Source: Reticulitermes lucifugus
Lineage: Eukaryota > Arthropoda > Insecta > Blattodea > Rhinotermitidae
Assembly (NCBI GenBank): GCA_026260175.1
Contig: JAKCWW010000324.1
Location: forward strand, 78,806 to 121,626
Length of the DNA stretch: 42,821 nt
Direction of reading: 5' to 3'
The notes under the pieces were generated by a model. That model saw nothing but the letters and a program-made list of their open reading frames with translations. It did no database searches and had not been told where the DNA came from. Below, piece by piece: positions 1 through 8,945 of this stretch. Both the position numbers and the translations under genes were made by a program. Numbering within the stretch: position 1 is the first letter of the stretch; each line of letters starts with the position of its first letter.

Positions 1-269
1 AAGAATGAGGTGGGTGGGGCATGTAGCACGTATGGGGGAGGGGAGAGGTGCATACAGGATTTTTGTGGGGAGACCTAAGGGAAGGAGACCACTTGGAAGA
101 CCCAGTCATAGGTGGGAGGATAAAATTAAAATGGATCTTCAATAAGTGGGATGGGGGGGGGTGAATGCGGTAATGAACCTTCGGGTTCCATAAAACGCGG
201 GGAATTTCTTGATTAACTGAGGACCTGGCAGCTTCTCAAGAAGGACTCTGCTCCATGGAGTTAGTTAGC
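1..269 (+). mobile_element. 3' end of a non-LTR retrotransposon (LINE), truncated by the window edge
   Basis: From base 2 the frame reads [12 protein letters not shown], then [12 protein letters not shown] and [10 protein letters not shown]. This is the tail that follows the reverse transcriptase domain in many insect LINEs (GHV.RM and GRP..RW.D motifs). An in-frame TAA at 143-145 is premature: the frame continues as [10 protein letters not shown] to TAA at 191-193, and the two other copies in this window show extra residues (W-I-x-x-A/V-Q) that are deleted here. The 3' UTR is GC-rich and ends in TTAG repeats at 261-268. This copy is inactive. The same tail recurs at 41768-41950 and 42505-42678 on the same strand. 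The clade cannot be decided from the tail alone. Confidence 0.8.
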
Positions 270-1684
270 TTATTGATGTTTTGTAGTTACAAATCTGTTG
301 TAGGGTTTCAGACTTAATTGCTTATATCCATTGAACTGTTATAGTGATGAATTTCATGGAGTTAGGAATTAAGAGCAGTTAAACCTCTCAGAATGATTAA
401 TGCTATGAATGCAGTGCATAGACATAGGAATAAACAGATATATTACACAATATTTTATGCTTCTGAGTTCGTAATAGGATAAGACTGCTGATTTTTCAGA
501 ACTTTTATTCTGAAGTTTCTGAAGTTGCTTCCCCCTATTGAATGTGGCAATATGTACTGTGTGTGTGTGTGCGTCCATGCACGTATGTTTTATATTTATT
601 TTTTATTTATTTTGTGAATATTAAAATTGCCATCTTGTTTTTTTTTAATAGTCCTGCTCATTAAAGAAGCTATTGTACAAGGTCACCTTAATGATAACTT
701 TCAATTTCTTTGCTTTTTTATACTTGTTCAGCAGGTTACTGTGACTCACTTTCAGTTTCAGTGCAGAACTTGTATGCCTTGAAGCAAAAAGAGAAAAGAA
801 GTGTTGATTTGCTAACGTTCTCATATATATATATATATGCAGTGGACGGTAATTTGCGTTTTATTTCCAGGGCCTAGGCCTGACATGAACCACTATCGTG
901 GACTTTGCTTAGCCTAGCCAGTCACTAAATTCGTGTTTTATTTTATGTTTTAGTTCTAACATGAACTATGCTAATACAGGTGGTCACAGAACCGGTACAC
1001 AGAATGTCCATGTAATTTTCAAGTTCATTTGCTTGTAACTTTGTTGTAATTATCATCTTAATTCATTATGCTAAATAAGCAGATAATTTCTTTTGTTGTG
1101 GATGTGCAAGTTAGGTATGTGCAATACTAATGGATTTTTCCACATATTTAATATCATCAGGTTAAAGAAATACTTTTGCCGACTCGTCATGGGTAAATTA
1201 ATGGGGACAGGTAGCACAATACTTTTGTGTGAAATATTCTGCAAGAGTATGGCCATTTAATTTTCTTAATTGCCTGCTAATATTAAGCTATATTTGTGGA
1301 ACACTAAATGTCATTGTAATTTCCTGTGAGCCAGGTCATTGAAAATATTATGTTGTGTGACACAGACTGTTAGTAGCCGAAGCTGACTGTAACAGTGACT
1401 CTGGTTCAGTCTCCTCTACACTTACAGTATAGAACGTTCTGTATTATTGCCCCCCCCCCCGTTCTATTTTATTGCTGTAGGGTTCTGTTGTCACCATTGT
1501 TGTAGGGAGCACTGATCACTCAGTTATTGAAGTGTCTGGCTGTGGAGTGAATGCTTGCGGTAGGATTCCTGTCAGTAACATTAACTTCCAGAATATTTCA
1601 TGCACTTACCTTCATCCTTTTCCAATGTTACCATGGGGAATTTTACCCTGAACGGATCATGCCAAGCATGATTGGACATTTCGA
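270..1684. other. Gene-free AT-rich stretch
   Basis: I see no coding exon here. The stretch contains an (AT)n microsatellite at 823-838, T-rich runs near 590-655 and an 11-C run at 1450-1460. Short open frames lack coding character and have no recognisable motifs. Confidence 0.6.
823..838. repeat. (AT)8 microsatellite
   Basis: Eight uninterrupted AT dinucleotides, visible directly. Confidence 0.9.
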
Positions 1685-1775
1685 CCTCTGAAGATGAGAC
1701 CACTGCGTTGTCTTGAAACGTTGGGCACCAGTCACTCAATGATACGGTGCCACATCCCAGAAGAATTTAAAAGAC
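1680..1775 (-). mobile_element. One arm of the foldback MITE family (F-W-D-V-x-P type)
   Basis: Read on the minus strand, the segment translates as F-F-W-D-V-A-P-Y, then R-F-K-T-T-Q and a short H-L-Q. On the plus strand it contains CTGAAGATGAGACCACTGCG, then a GAAACGTTGG block and the CACATCCCAGAAGA block. The same order of blocks occurs at 34395-34485, where the partner arm is present. Only one arm is recognisable here, so this is a solo or decayed copy. It is not a gene: the apparent protein motif is a by-product of the repeat sequence. Confidence 0.55.
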
Positions 1776-2052
1776 TTCAACTACACCGATGGGAATGCCT
1801 AAAAACTCGCATGAATCTGACCTAAAGAATATATGTGAGCTTACATCCCTCCCCCTCAAATACCTTTAATGTCTTGATCCCAATCAGTGGAATAACTTTA
1901 CGCTTTACCGTTAAACAGTCTTAACAGTCATTTCAGTGCAGTTAACAACCATATGACAAAAAATTAAATTCCTAGATGTTCTGAGTAATGGATTAAATCT
2001 TTTGCTGTCCACTTGGCATGTTACGTTAAAGGACAAGTTGCGTGTTTGTTAA

Positions 2053-2117
2053 CCTTCTCCTCCTCCTGTTTCTATTCCTCTTTTTTTTTTCGTCTCTTCT
2101 TCCTTCTCCTCCTCCAG
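2053..2117 (+). promoter_or_regulatory. Polypyrimidine tract ending in CAG (possible 3' splice site)
   Basis: About 62 nearly uninterrupted pyrimidines (CTCCTCCT-type and T10 runs) end in CCTCCAG at 2111-2117, which is an excellent match to an insect 3' splice acceptor. The plus-strand frame downstream stays open to about 2452, but that DNA is an antisense mariner fragment. The site could therefore be a fortuitous microsatellite or a cryptic acceptor rather than a functional exon boundary. Confidence 0.3.
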
Positions 2118-2165
2118 TCAGTAGGCGTGTATGTTGCGAATCCAATATGATGAGTCCCATCATTT

Positions 2166-2495
2166 TTAGGCGCGTTCGCAAAGTTGAAAATGACGCAGGG
2201 TTGACAGATCTTTCAGAATGCTCAGAACATATCCGCATGAGATGGCAGTGTCATTTGCTGTCTGTTCAGTCGTTACAAACCGATCTTGTGTTAGCATTTT
2301 GCGAACTTTTGTCACATTTTCGTCGTTTCTTGACGTCCCTGGCCTGGCTCTGCGCTTCTCATGTGCTAGTACGTAACTCTTCTTCGTTTGCAAATGGGCG
2401 TGCCAGTCGTACACAGCAGATTTTTCTAGAGCCTCGTCGTCGTAAACCGCATTGAGGCCTAAAGAGTTTCAGCTGCCGATTTCTCTAAGTCTGCA
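2166..2495 (-). pseudogene. Mariner-type transposase fragment, N-terminal helix-turn-helix region
   Basis: On the minus strand a first block reads L-E-K-S-A-A-E-T-L (about 2488-2462). After a one-base frameshift it continues as L-N-A-V-Y-D-D-E-A-L-E-K-S-A-V-Y-D-W-H, then A-R-P-G-T-S-R-N-D-E-N-V-T-K-V-R and Y-V-L-S-I-L-K-D-L. These correspond to the paired HTH region of mariner-like elements: the YGDE..S...V..WH segment, the GRPSTSRNDEN linker and the second HTH ending in ..ILTEDL. The first HTH carries the frameshift, and the catalytic DDE/D domain is absent: the frame ends near 2166 and the sequence beyond shows no similarity. It is a dead fragment. No terminal inverted repeats or TA duplications were found. 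Confidence 0.75.
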
Positions 2496-2520
2496 AAAGA
2501 ACTCGATGGTCGCCCGCTGT

Positions 2521-2730
2521 TTAGACTGAGACTTTGCGGCGAGTCGTGCCGACACATCCACTTTTACAGCCGATTGTTACAGCTTTCTCCATAGCTCGCT
2601 CACAGTCTACCCCTGAGAACCCCACCCCCCTCAGTACCGCTGAGGTCCGGAATCTTCTTGACCCCCACTCTGTTATGAGAATTAAATGGTTAACAGTAAG
2701 TCTTTGCTTAAGAGGCCTGTAATTGGCCAA
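2521..2730. other. CpG-richer segment open on both strands; function unknown
   Basis: The minus-strand frame reads 69 residues, including T-E-W-G-S-R-R-F-R-T-S-A-V-L-R. The plus-strand frame is also open for 62 codons, and an AACAGTAAGT sequence that resembles a donor lies at 2692-2701. GC content is higher than in the flanks. I do not recognise either reading. It could be an upstream part of the mariner-containing repeat, another repeat, or an exon. Open frames on both strands in GC-rich DNA are weak evidence. Confidence 0.25.
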
Positions 2731-4175
2731 ACTACATGATACCGGTTTGAGAGCTGTAATTGACGGGGGAAAGTGGTCGTTATTTTGCTGTCTGGTATAA
2801 ATTACAAATACGACGATTGTAGAAGACTAATTAAAATTAACCATTTGAGGACAAATTAACAGACTGCGCCCCAACATCATATCCAGTTAATTCTGTTTTT
2901 GGCAATAGTGGGACTCCTGCCGATGTCAGACCAAATCCAATAGAAACTTTCGTTTTGAGGTCCATTTGAAGACGTAAGCTTAGCATAGGCCTACTGTTAG
3001 ATACATTTAAAAATTATTTTGTCGTCCCAAGTGACAGGTAGCCCAAGAGACGAACTTTCCCGGACGTTTGATAGACCAGGAGAGAGCTTGGGGGTTTGTC
3101 GGCTTGTCAAGGGAACAGGCGTTTCCCTTTTTCCAGCAGCTATTTATTTCTCACTTGCGTAAACAAAAATATTTTTTTCACACACTTTAGTGTTGTGTGA
3201 GAGTAATTGATTGATTGCCGGGCTTATACTGAACATAACTACACAGTTATCTTTGTTGCGCCTGTTCACAGATTGAACAATTGAAACCGAACTCAAATCA
3301 GGCTTTCAGCTCATCCTCACTACGTGGTAGCACCACCTTTGCCACACTGATTGTCATTGCTGTACTGCCATGACTCAGAGTACTGGAATTAGCGAACTGC
3401 TTTCTCTGCACATCAGCTCCCCTGTTACAGTTACAGACTTCGTCACCACAGCCGATTTTGCAAAAGCGCGAATGTTATCTTTTAGTGTTAGAGGCGGCAG
3501 CATACAATTCAGTGGACAAATCACAGTGAAGATAATATAAAATTTATCAGTGGGCAAATGTTCGCTCGTAAGCATGCTCATCAGTTTTTCAATTAATCCA
3601 GTTTCCCACCTGGTAGCTGTTTTCTTGCTTTTCCCGTGTTAAAACACGTGAGGCAATTATTTACTCCATGAAGCGATTGTAAGAACTCTAGGACAAAGTG
3701 CGTAATTTAATGAAACAGAATAGGAACATCACAGTTATTTAAAAATGCAAAAATTTATGACACGAACCTCTTTTTGAAGAAGGCCACCATGTATTCGTAG
3801 ACCAAAAATAAATGTGAGGTTCTGGTGCCTGTTTCAGACATTAAGTTGTGATGGTACGGGTTCAGTGCAATATAATGACGGGTATGTGCGACAGCGTCAG
3901 GGGAGTCTGGGGTGGGAAAGCGGAGGTCTTCGTCCTCTCTCTCTGGTCCCATTATGTCCTCTTAATTTTTTGGGGAGTGCTCTTGAAAGTCTTTATACTG
4001 TGGCTGTGTAATGCAGCCATCCATATGGATGAATAACTATGGGAAAGGAAAATTGTGCTTTGTTGAGATTTCATATCCCTCACCATTTTTTGCAGCCTTT
4101 CGTGCAAAAGCGTCGCTATAGAAAGCTTCTAGCTTCCTCAAAAGTCCTTTATTCAGCATGTTCAATGTTTTTGAG
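2731..4175. other. Gene-free stretch
   Basis: No coding exon, RNA gene or intact element could be supported. Short frames overlapping 3755-4036 on both strands have no motif that I recognise. Confidence 0.5.
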
Positions 4176-4177
4176 AT

Positions 4178-4375
4178 TTCAGGTTCTCACGGTGTTAGCA
4201 AAATTACGGGTCGTGTGGGACGTGACGCCGTGTAGTTTAGGAGATCGGTAGTAATGTTTCAAAGGAACCTTTTACCTTCGTCTCCAAGGTAGAGGAGTGA
4301 AGATGGCGGATTGTACGAAAAGTTGGTAACCATCTAGCAAACTACACGTTGTAATATCCCAGAGGACCATATCTG
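4178..4375 (+). mobile_element. Foldback MITE with two inverted arms
   Basis: The plus strand at 4186-4251 reads V-L-T-V-L-A-K-L-R-V-V-W-D-V-T-P-C-S-L-G-D-R. The minus strand of 4369-4325 reads V-L-W-D-I-T-T-C-S-L-L-D-G-Y-Q. At the DNA level the arms share CGTGTAGTTT with matching flanks, in opposite orientation, around a roughly 70-bp centre that includes CTTCGTCTCCAAGGTAGAGG. This is the layout of a small non-autonomous foldback or inverted-repeat element. Related arms occur at 1680, 7925, 13735, 22010 and 34258. No target duplication could be fixed. Confidence 0.6.
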
Positions 4376-5006
4376 GATATTTATAACGTGTGTAGCTGCC
4401 AGTTTTGAGATACCTTGAGCCGCGTGGAGTAGGGTTCATTTCCAGGAAATCTCTAGTGGGGATTACGGTGGTCAATTACACAGTCTGATTAGATTTGTAG
4501 AGCTCATCTAGTTCCATTGCTATTCGTAACAGAGTAGCTGACTACGCCGTGCAGGGATTTTCGTCGAAAGTCGTTATTTAGCTGGTCAAGAAATGTACCT
4601 GCTTGATATGGAACTGAAACCCAACTGAATCTAATTCACATCCCTCCTCCGTTTTTTAATGTTAGCCTTCCTTTCTAGCTGGTCCGGTAGCGTACCGGTA
4701 GTGGCTACGTACGCGATATGTGTTGAACTCCGAAACACTTATCCTTCCATCTGTGTCTTGGTTTCGCAAGTGGCATTTTCCGTTGTATTTTCCTTTGCTA
4801 GTTGTTTCAACTTTGTATTTTTGTAGCAGTAACTTTTTAATAAATGCCTGTAAAGTGGTTCAGTGACAGGACAGTTTGTGGTTATTGTAGCTATTTCTTT
4901 AAGACAAAGCCAGTTCTGTTACTGTCCAGTCAGAATAATTATACACATTCTTGATGTATGTGCGACAAAATGTTGCACGAATCATGAACAAAGCAGCTAT
5001 TGTATG

Positions 5007-5188
5007 AGGTTTTTGTTAAAATATATAAACCTCAAATTCGACAAAGGAAGTGATCATGCATAGTATCATGGAATTTGTGATATGTCGTAATTGAGTAAGG
5101 TTTTTATGACTTATACACCTCTTATTCGACAAAAGAGGAAGTAATTATGACTATAATCATGGCGGTTGTGAAATGCAGCTCTTGGGTA
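5007..5188. repeat. Degenerate tandem duplication, period about 91 bp
   Basis: Unit 1 (5007-5097) and unit 2 (5098-5188) both begin AGGTTTTT. They share ATTCGACAAA with a following GGAAGT, then an ATCATGG block, a TTGTGA block and a terminal GGGTAA/GAGTAA. Divergence is substantial, so this is an old duplication. No coding content was seen. Confidence 0.65.
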
Positions 5189-5647
5189 AATCCGTGAGTC
5201 GTTAAATTGAAACCCTGAAGTGTTCGCAGGTAACATTTGTTATTTTAAGTAACGAAGCCCACAATTGATATTTGAGGCAGGCATTAAAGACAACTCTGGG
5301 CTTGCACACAGTAACATAATTATAGAACAGTGGCCTACATTGCGTTCCATGTGATCGATTGTTTCGTGAGTCTCACGATAAAGCCACAAACCGACCGCAT
5401 CCAGGTTTATGAATCATCAGTCAAGGAATGAGCCGGATTTACATGTCTGATTTAAGAAGCACTAAAATTGAAATTTATATTCAGTGTTTTAACGTTAAAA
5501 TGGGTCTGGAGAAATAGGGAGTTTATGGACTGGAATCATCTTGCTTTTTTCTCAAGTGGCCGTAGATCTGCAACGGTATGACCTCGGACTAGCTGGGGAC
5601 AGCTGCCGTTGAGGGATGAGGGGTTCTTCCTTACACTGCGACACCCT
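5189..5647. other. Gene-free stretch before the Harbinger insertion
   Basis: Nothing could be supported as a gene or element. The sequence ends in the TAA copy at 5648-5650 that flanks the Harbinger element. Confidence 0.5.
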
Positions 5648-5650
5648 TAA

Positions 5651-5687
5651 GGGCCGATTCACATTGCGTCACGTTCCCGTTCCGTCA
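5651..5687 (+). repeat. Left terminal inverted repeat of the Harbinger element
   Basis: Starts GGGCCGATTCACATTGCG and ends CCGTTCCGTCA. It pairs with the complement of 6215-6248. The adjacent TAA at 5648-5650 is the target duplication. Confidence 0.85.
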
Positions 5688-5887
5688 ATGAACGTCACCG
5701 TTCAGTAAAATTTTCTCATGTGTAATTGAAGGGAGTTGTTCACACTGACAGGAACGTCTCCGTTGCTGAGCGAGAATGATTGACGTCTGTGCCTGCTCGA
5801 TTCCGATAGTGTGAACAGTCTTCCGTCTCCGCCACTACACTTCGAGCGTTTGCTTGCTACGAGTGCTGTCTGTTTTTGTCTTCAAAA

Positions 5888-5990
5888 ATGGATGAAATAG
5901 TAATAGAATTGGTGCGTTAATGTGAGGAATTATATGACGTGTCAAAAAAGTACAGTGACAGTGTACAGAATCTCGTATTCGCCCTCTGAT
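5888..5990 (+). pseudogene. Remnant of the Harbinger-associated MADF/Myb-like protein
   Basis: From ATG 5888 the frame reads M-D-E-I-V-I-E-L-V-R, stop, C-E-E-L-Y-D-V-S-K-K-Y-S-D-S-V. This is the opening of a MADF DNA-binding domain (acidic start, I-E-L-V-R, then L-Y-D and K-Y-D type residues). In PIF/Harbinger elements such a protein is the second, non-catalytic gene that assists transposase nuclear import or DNA binding. An in-frame TAA at 5918-5920 and the loss of everything after the first helix make it non-functional. The reading is short, so the family call rests on both motif and element context. Confidence 0.55.
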
Positions 5991-6124
5991 CTTCTGCTTC
6001 TGAAGCACTTGTGAACCCACATACGCTTCATTTTATCACTGAGAGCAGCATTTTTCTCTTCTTTATCTAACATCAATGCTATTACAGCCAAATCGTCTTT
6101 TCGAAAACGAATGGCGCTGCATAT
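5942..6124 (-). pseudogene. Remnant of the PIF/Harbinger transposase N-terminus
   Basis: On the minus strand the frame reads A-I-R-F-R-K-D-D-L-A-V-I-A-L-M-L-D, then about ten residues later K-M-K-R-M-W-V-H-K-C-F-R-S-R-R-S-E-G-E-Y, ending at a stop at 5942-5944. The pattern R-x-x-W-V-H-x-x-x-x-x-R-x-x-x-G-E-Y/F is the conserved lead-in of PIF/Harbinger transposases, before the DDE domain. The DDE domain itself is missing. The 3' end of this remnant overlaps the end of the MADF remnant on the other strand, which suggests that one internal deletion joined the two gene starts. Confidence 0.6.
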
Positions 6125-6214
6125 TTAATGAAAATAATCGCAAGCCTTCGAAACTATCACGTGCTGTTCTGGAAGGTGACTGAACACGACGGACAGTGTG
6201 AACAGAGATCATTC

Positions 6215-6248
6215 TGACGGAACGGGAACGCGTAGTGTGAATCGGCCC
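6215..6248 (-). repeat. Right terminal inverted repeat of the Harbinger element
   Basis: Read on the minus strand it begins GGGCCGATTCACACTACGCG and continues with the CGTTCCCGTTCCGTCA block. TAA follows at 6249-6251. Confidence 0.85.
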
Positions 6249-6251
6249 TAA

Positions 6252-6884
6252 TGGCTCTGCAGCCAACTGCCAAACCCACTAACCACGTGTATGCGTGCGT
6301 GTAGGTGCTTCAGGTCTCATATCTTGAATGAAGTTGATTGTGCATAGTGACACGTTGCTTAGTTTACGTACTTTTGTGTTTAGCTAAGTTCGTTATGATG
6401 ACAGTCTGGGGAAGGAGGACTTAGTGTGTCATAACCGAATGTTGTCATAAACCAAGGAAACAAATTGGACGAACGCTATGAAGCCGTTGAAAAGCTAATA
6501 GTCGGTAACCTAATTAGACATTTTACGCCTTTCATCGATCCCAAAGTTTCATTATTGTGTCCACAAGAGTCCGCCAGTAATCTCTAACCGAGATTAATTC
6601 AGACTCTTCTACGCTTAGGTCTCGCAAGTGGTCTGTTCCTTTCAGGGTATCCAATTAAAATTTTGTAAGCATTTCTTATCTGTCCCTTGCGTGATGCATG
6701 TTCCGACCCCTTTTTATTTGATCACCCTAATAATAAGTGGTGAAGAATGCAATTATGGATCATTTCATTATGAAGTTTCTCCAACTTTTTATTACTTTCT
6801 GTCACTTGCTTCCGTTAGTTTATTAGGCGGTGCTTTGTGAGCTCCGTGAGTTTGAAGCTATATCGTAAATGACGGGATGGTTTC
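6252..6884. other. Gene-free stretch
   Basis: No gene or element could be supported. An open frame at 6628-6840 (70 codons) has no recognisable motif. Confidence 0.5.
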
Positions 6885-7045
6885 TGAATTGAGAAGGCTA
6901 TGACGAAAGCGGTCGTGAGAAGTGGTAGTGATCTAATCGAGGTAGTATCCTGCATTTGTGTGGAAGGGCTGAAAAAGACCACGAAAAACCTTAGTCAGTG
7001 TTGCAGATGACCTGGGATGTCGTTTTAAGGTGTCGCAGCCTGAGT
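6885..7045 (+). repeat. Dispersed repeat family R1, plus-strand copy
   Basis: The segment runs GGTCGTGAGAAGTGGTAGTG, then GTATCCTGCATTTGTGTGGA, then a block with AGGGCTGAAAAAGACCACGA followed by AAAACCTTAGTCAG. Related blocks, in the opposite orientation, occur at 15705-15890 (the CGTGGCCTAATCC and TTTGCCTGGACAGGCTGAGG blocks on the minus strand) and 36900-37172. The apparent amino-acid pattern F-A-W-R-D-W is one often seen in cockroach and termite repeats. It is probably a SINE or part of a larger non-autonomous element. Boundaries are approximate. Confidence 0.5.
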
Positions 7046-7724
7046 ATGTTAGATTAGGTGGAAATCGGTGTTCGTTACCTTGTGAAGTCATTCATTATGG
7101 CCAAAGCCTTACACTTTTTCCCCTCTGGATTGCAGGTTTTGTGCTTTAAGAATGTCGGTGTTTTCCCCTCGTCTACCAATTCCCATTAGTGACACCTTGC
7201 GATTCTTTAGAACCGAACACAGTGTGGTCCCCCATGGAATTGGGTATACGTTATTTTGTAACGGTCAATATCTCTAGGGCCCGCGTAAGTTTTCTGCCTG
7301 CCGCACCTTTCATAAAAAGTTTACAAGAAGAATCGGAAACAACAAATTCTTAAGACCCTAAGTTAATACCCGTAAGTGATGCGTCACCTGTTACTTGTGT
7401 CAGAGGCATTCAACCAGAAAAGGCCAACTGCAGTATGTCATCTCTGGCAAGGCGTATCGTCCCATTTATCTAAATGTAGAGCTTGAAGGTGCCCCCCCCC
7501 CAAAGAGAACGTGTTAGCATTGCAGCAGAGGTTGTTGCTCCAGGAAATGAAAGAAGCGTGGAAGACGAGGGCATTTTGATGTGACACGTTACTGCAAATA
7601 TTTCGTAGAAATTTCTCTCAACGATAGCAGCTTCGCATTGCGTGGTCACAGGTGGCGCACCAACTGCAATCCGGGTTGCATCTCGATGGCCTAAGTCACT
7701 TGCTTTCCCGCCGGTAAAATAATT
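7046..7724. other. Gene-free stretch
   Basis: No coding or RNA feature was seen. A 10-base C run lies near 7492-7501. Confidence 0.5.
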
Positions 7725-7924
7725 TTTGCGGTCAGCGTTTGGTCATGCGGTTTCGTATTCGAAAGGCTTAGGGTTCGATTCTCAGTCCGAAGGCCAGCTA
7801 ACCTGAGATGTATTTGTGCTGTTTCTCACTTTCTACGGGAAGATGCTGCAAAGGTACTTTTAAGATAAGTCACTACCGATTGCCGTCTCGTCCTTCTCAG
7901 TTCATCATTCATTCATATCATCTT
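7725..7924 (+). mobile_element. tRNA-derived SINE copy, partial
   Basis: The head contains a degenerate A-box-like stretch (TTTGGTCATGCGG) and a clear B-box GGGTTCGATTCTC at 7771-7783. They are spaced as in tRNA-related pol III promoters. The body runs CTGTTTCTCACTTTCTACGG and then pyrimidine-rich TCATCATTCATTCAT. No target duplication was identified. The 3' end abuts a MITE arm at 7925. Confidence 0.5.
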
Positions 7925-8085
7925 CCAGTTCGAGGTTCTCACGGCTGTAGATATGAAGATTGCCCACATACGGGCGCAGCACGTTCCTGAGCAGCGTTAG
8001 TATCTGTGCACCAAACTACACGGTGATACATCCCCGGCGACAGTACTGCTCATCCTCCCAGCTGACGTTATAGCTATTTGAACAA
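7925..8085 (+). mobile_element. Foldback MITE remnant with both arms
   Basis: The plus strand starts with F-E-V-L-T-A-V-D-M-K, which is the outer end seen at 4186 (V-L-T-V-L-A-K) and, in a more diverged form, near 34258. The minus strand of 8037-7975 reads G-D-V-S-P-C-S-L-V-H-R-Y, the inner block of the other arm. The two arms lie almost head to head, so the centre and parts of both arms are deleted. No function is expected. Confidence 0.5.
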
Positions 8086-8640
8086 CGTATGCAGTTGAGA
8101 AATTGCCTGTAAGAATGTAAGAAATGTCTGTTTTGCTTCAAGATCAGAGAAGTAGGCCCTAAAAGTGTGGTCTGTGTTTTCTCGTATTCACCACGTACTT
8201 CATTTGACTAGTTACTTTGTTTTGTTTAAGAACGCCCTGTTAGCTTAAAAGGTTATATAGCGTCGAATGAGATATGAGCATTATGAATGGTTAATCAGGA
8301 AATGTCTGAAAAAGGCGTGCTTGAACTATCTTCCCGTTATGTTTCAGGACAGATGGGAAAGTCACAAAAAAGTGGCCAAGGAGAGAACAAAGTAATTTGG
8401 GGGAGGTGTTGAAAAGTCACCATAAGTCACCATAAAGTATATATTATTACGTACATCTTTATAATTAATAACGCTTTTCAGGTCCATTCGTCGCTGTTAT
8501 TTTCTTCCCTAAATAATGTTTGTCAAACACTTGTCCCAGCCTTTTCAGGAGCGTCAACCCTTAAACCCCCATCCCTTCTACGTGTTGTCCTCGGATGGCC
8601 GATTACGTTTGTGAGATTCGAACTCGGTATATACATTATC
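8086..8640. other. Gene-free stretch
   Basis: No gene or element could be supported. A short direct duplication CACCATAAGT/CACCATAAAG sits near 8420-8440. Confidence 0.5.
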
Positions 8641-8644
8641 AGAG

Positions 8645-8945
8645 AGATGTCTTTCCCGGTATCCGGTTCAAATACCGGTCGGAACCTGCTGCCCTGACGA
8701 AGAGTGTTACTGGTGTGTCATTTGACGCTTTGTAATGCAGTTCAAATACGTTGCCCGAGGCCACTCAGCCCCCTGTTTAGCGGCTAGCGGGCTTAACGCG
8801 GCCGGAACGTGAAGCTTACCACTCGCCTCCATCTAGTGCCAAGGGTAAGATTTCATGGAGTTACACCTCCACTCCCTCACATGCCTTCATGGCGTGGGGC
8901 CCAATTGAGCACAGGGGCAGCTGTACCCTTTTCACTGCTAAGTGA
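8645..8945 (+). mobile_element. tRNA-SINE fragment(s): B-box-bearing segment followed by an S1 body
   Basis: At 8660-8690 CCGGTTCAAATACCGG provides a symmetrical T-arm-like B-box. From 8795 the body GCGGCCGGAACGTGAAGC, then CGCCTCCATCTAGTGCC and TACACCTCCACTCCCTC, matches the S1 body seen at 9951, 17036, 20335, 23062 and 30540. Whether head and body belong to one insertion is uncertain, because the spacer between them does not match the other copies. Confidence 0.5.

Larger units (their letters stand above)
5651..6248 (+). mobile_element. PIF/Harbinger-type DNA transposon, internally deleted, 598 bp
   Basis: The element is bounded by near-perfect terminal inverted repeats, both starting GGGCCGATTCACA (5651-5687 and the complement of 6215-6248). 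The two repeats differ by two substitutions and one 3-bp indel and share the inner CGTTCCCGTTCCGTCA. It is flanked by TAA at 5648-5650 and 6249-6251, the 3-bp TWA target duplication typical of PIF/Harbinger. Two coding remnants lie inside in opposite orientation: a MADF-like start on the plus strand and a transposase N-terminus on the minus strand. That matches the two-gene organisation of this superfamily, with the central transposase lost. It is non-autonomous. The well-matched repeats suggest a comparatively young insertion. Confidence 0.85.

Noticed and set aside
2042..2455. 137-codon plus-strand frame beginning with a leucine-rich stretch
   Set aside because: The leucine/phenylalanine stretch is the translated pyrimidine tract and the rest is antisense mariner. 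It is not a secreted protein with a signal peptide.
8660..8690. Genuine tRNA gene
   Set aside because: The B-box-like palindrome is attractive, but no complete cloverleaf with acceptor stem and anticodon arm could be found, and the segment sits next to a SINE body.
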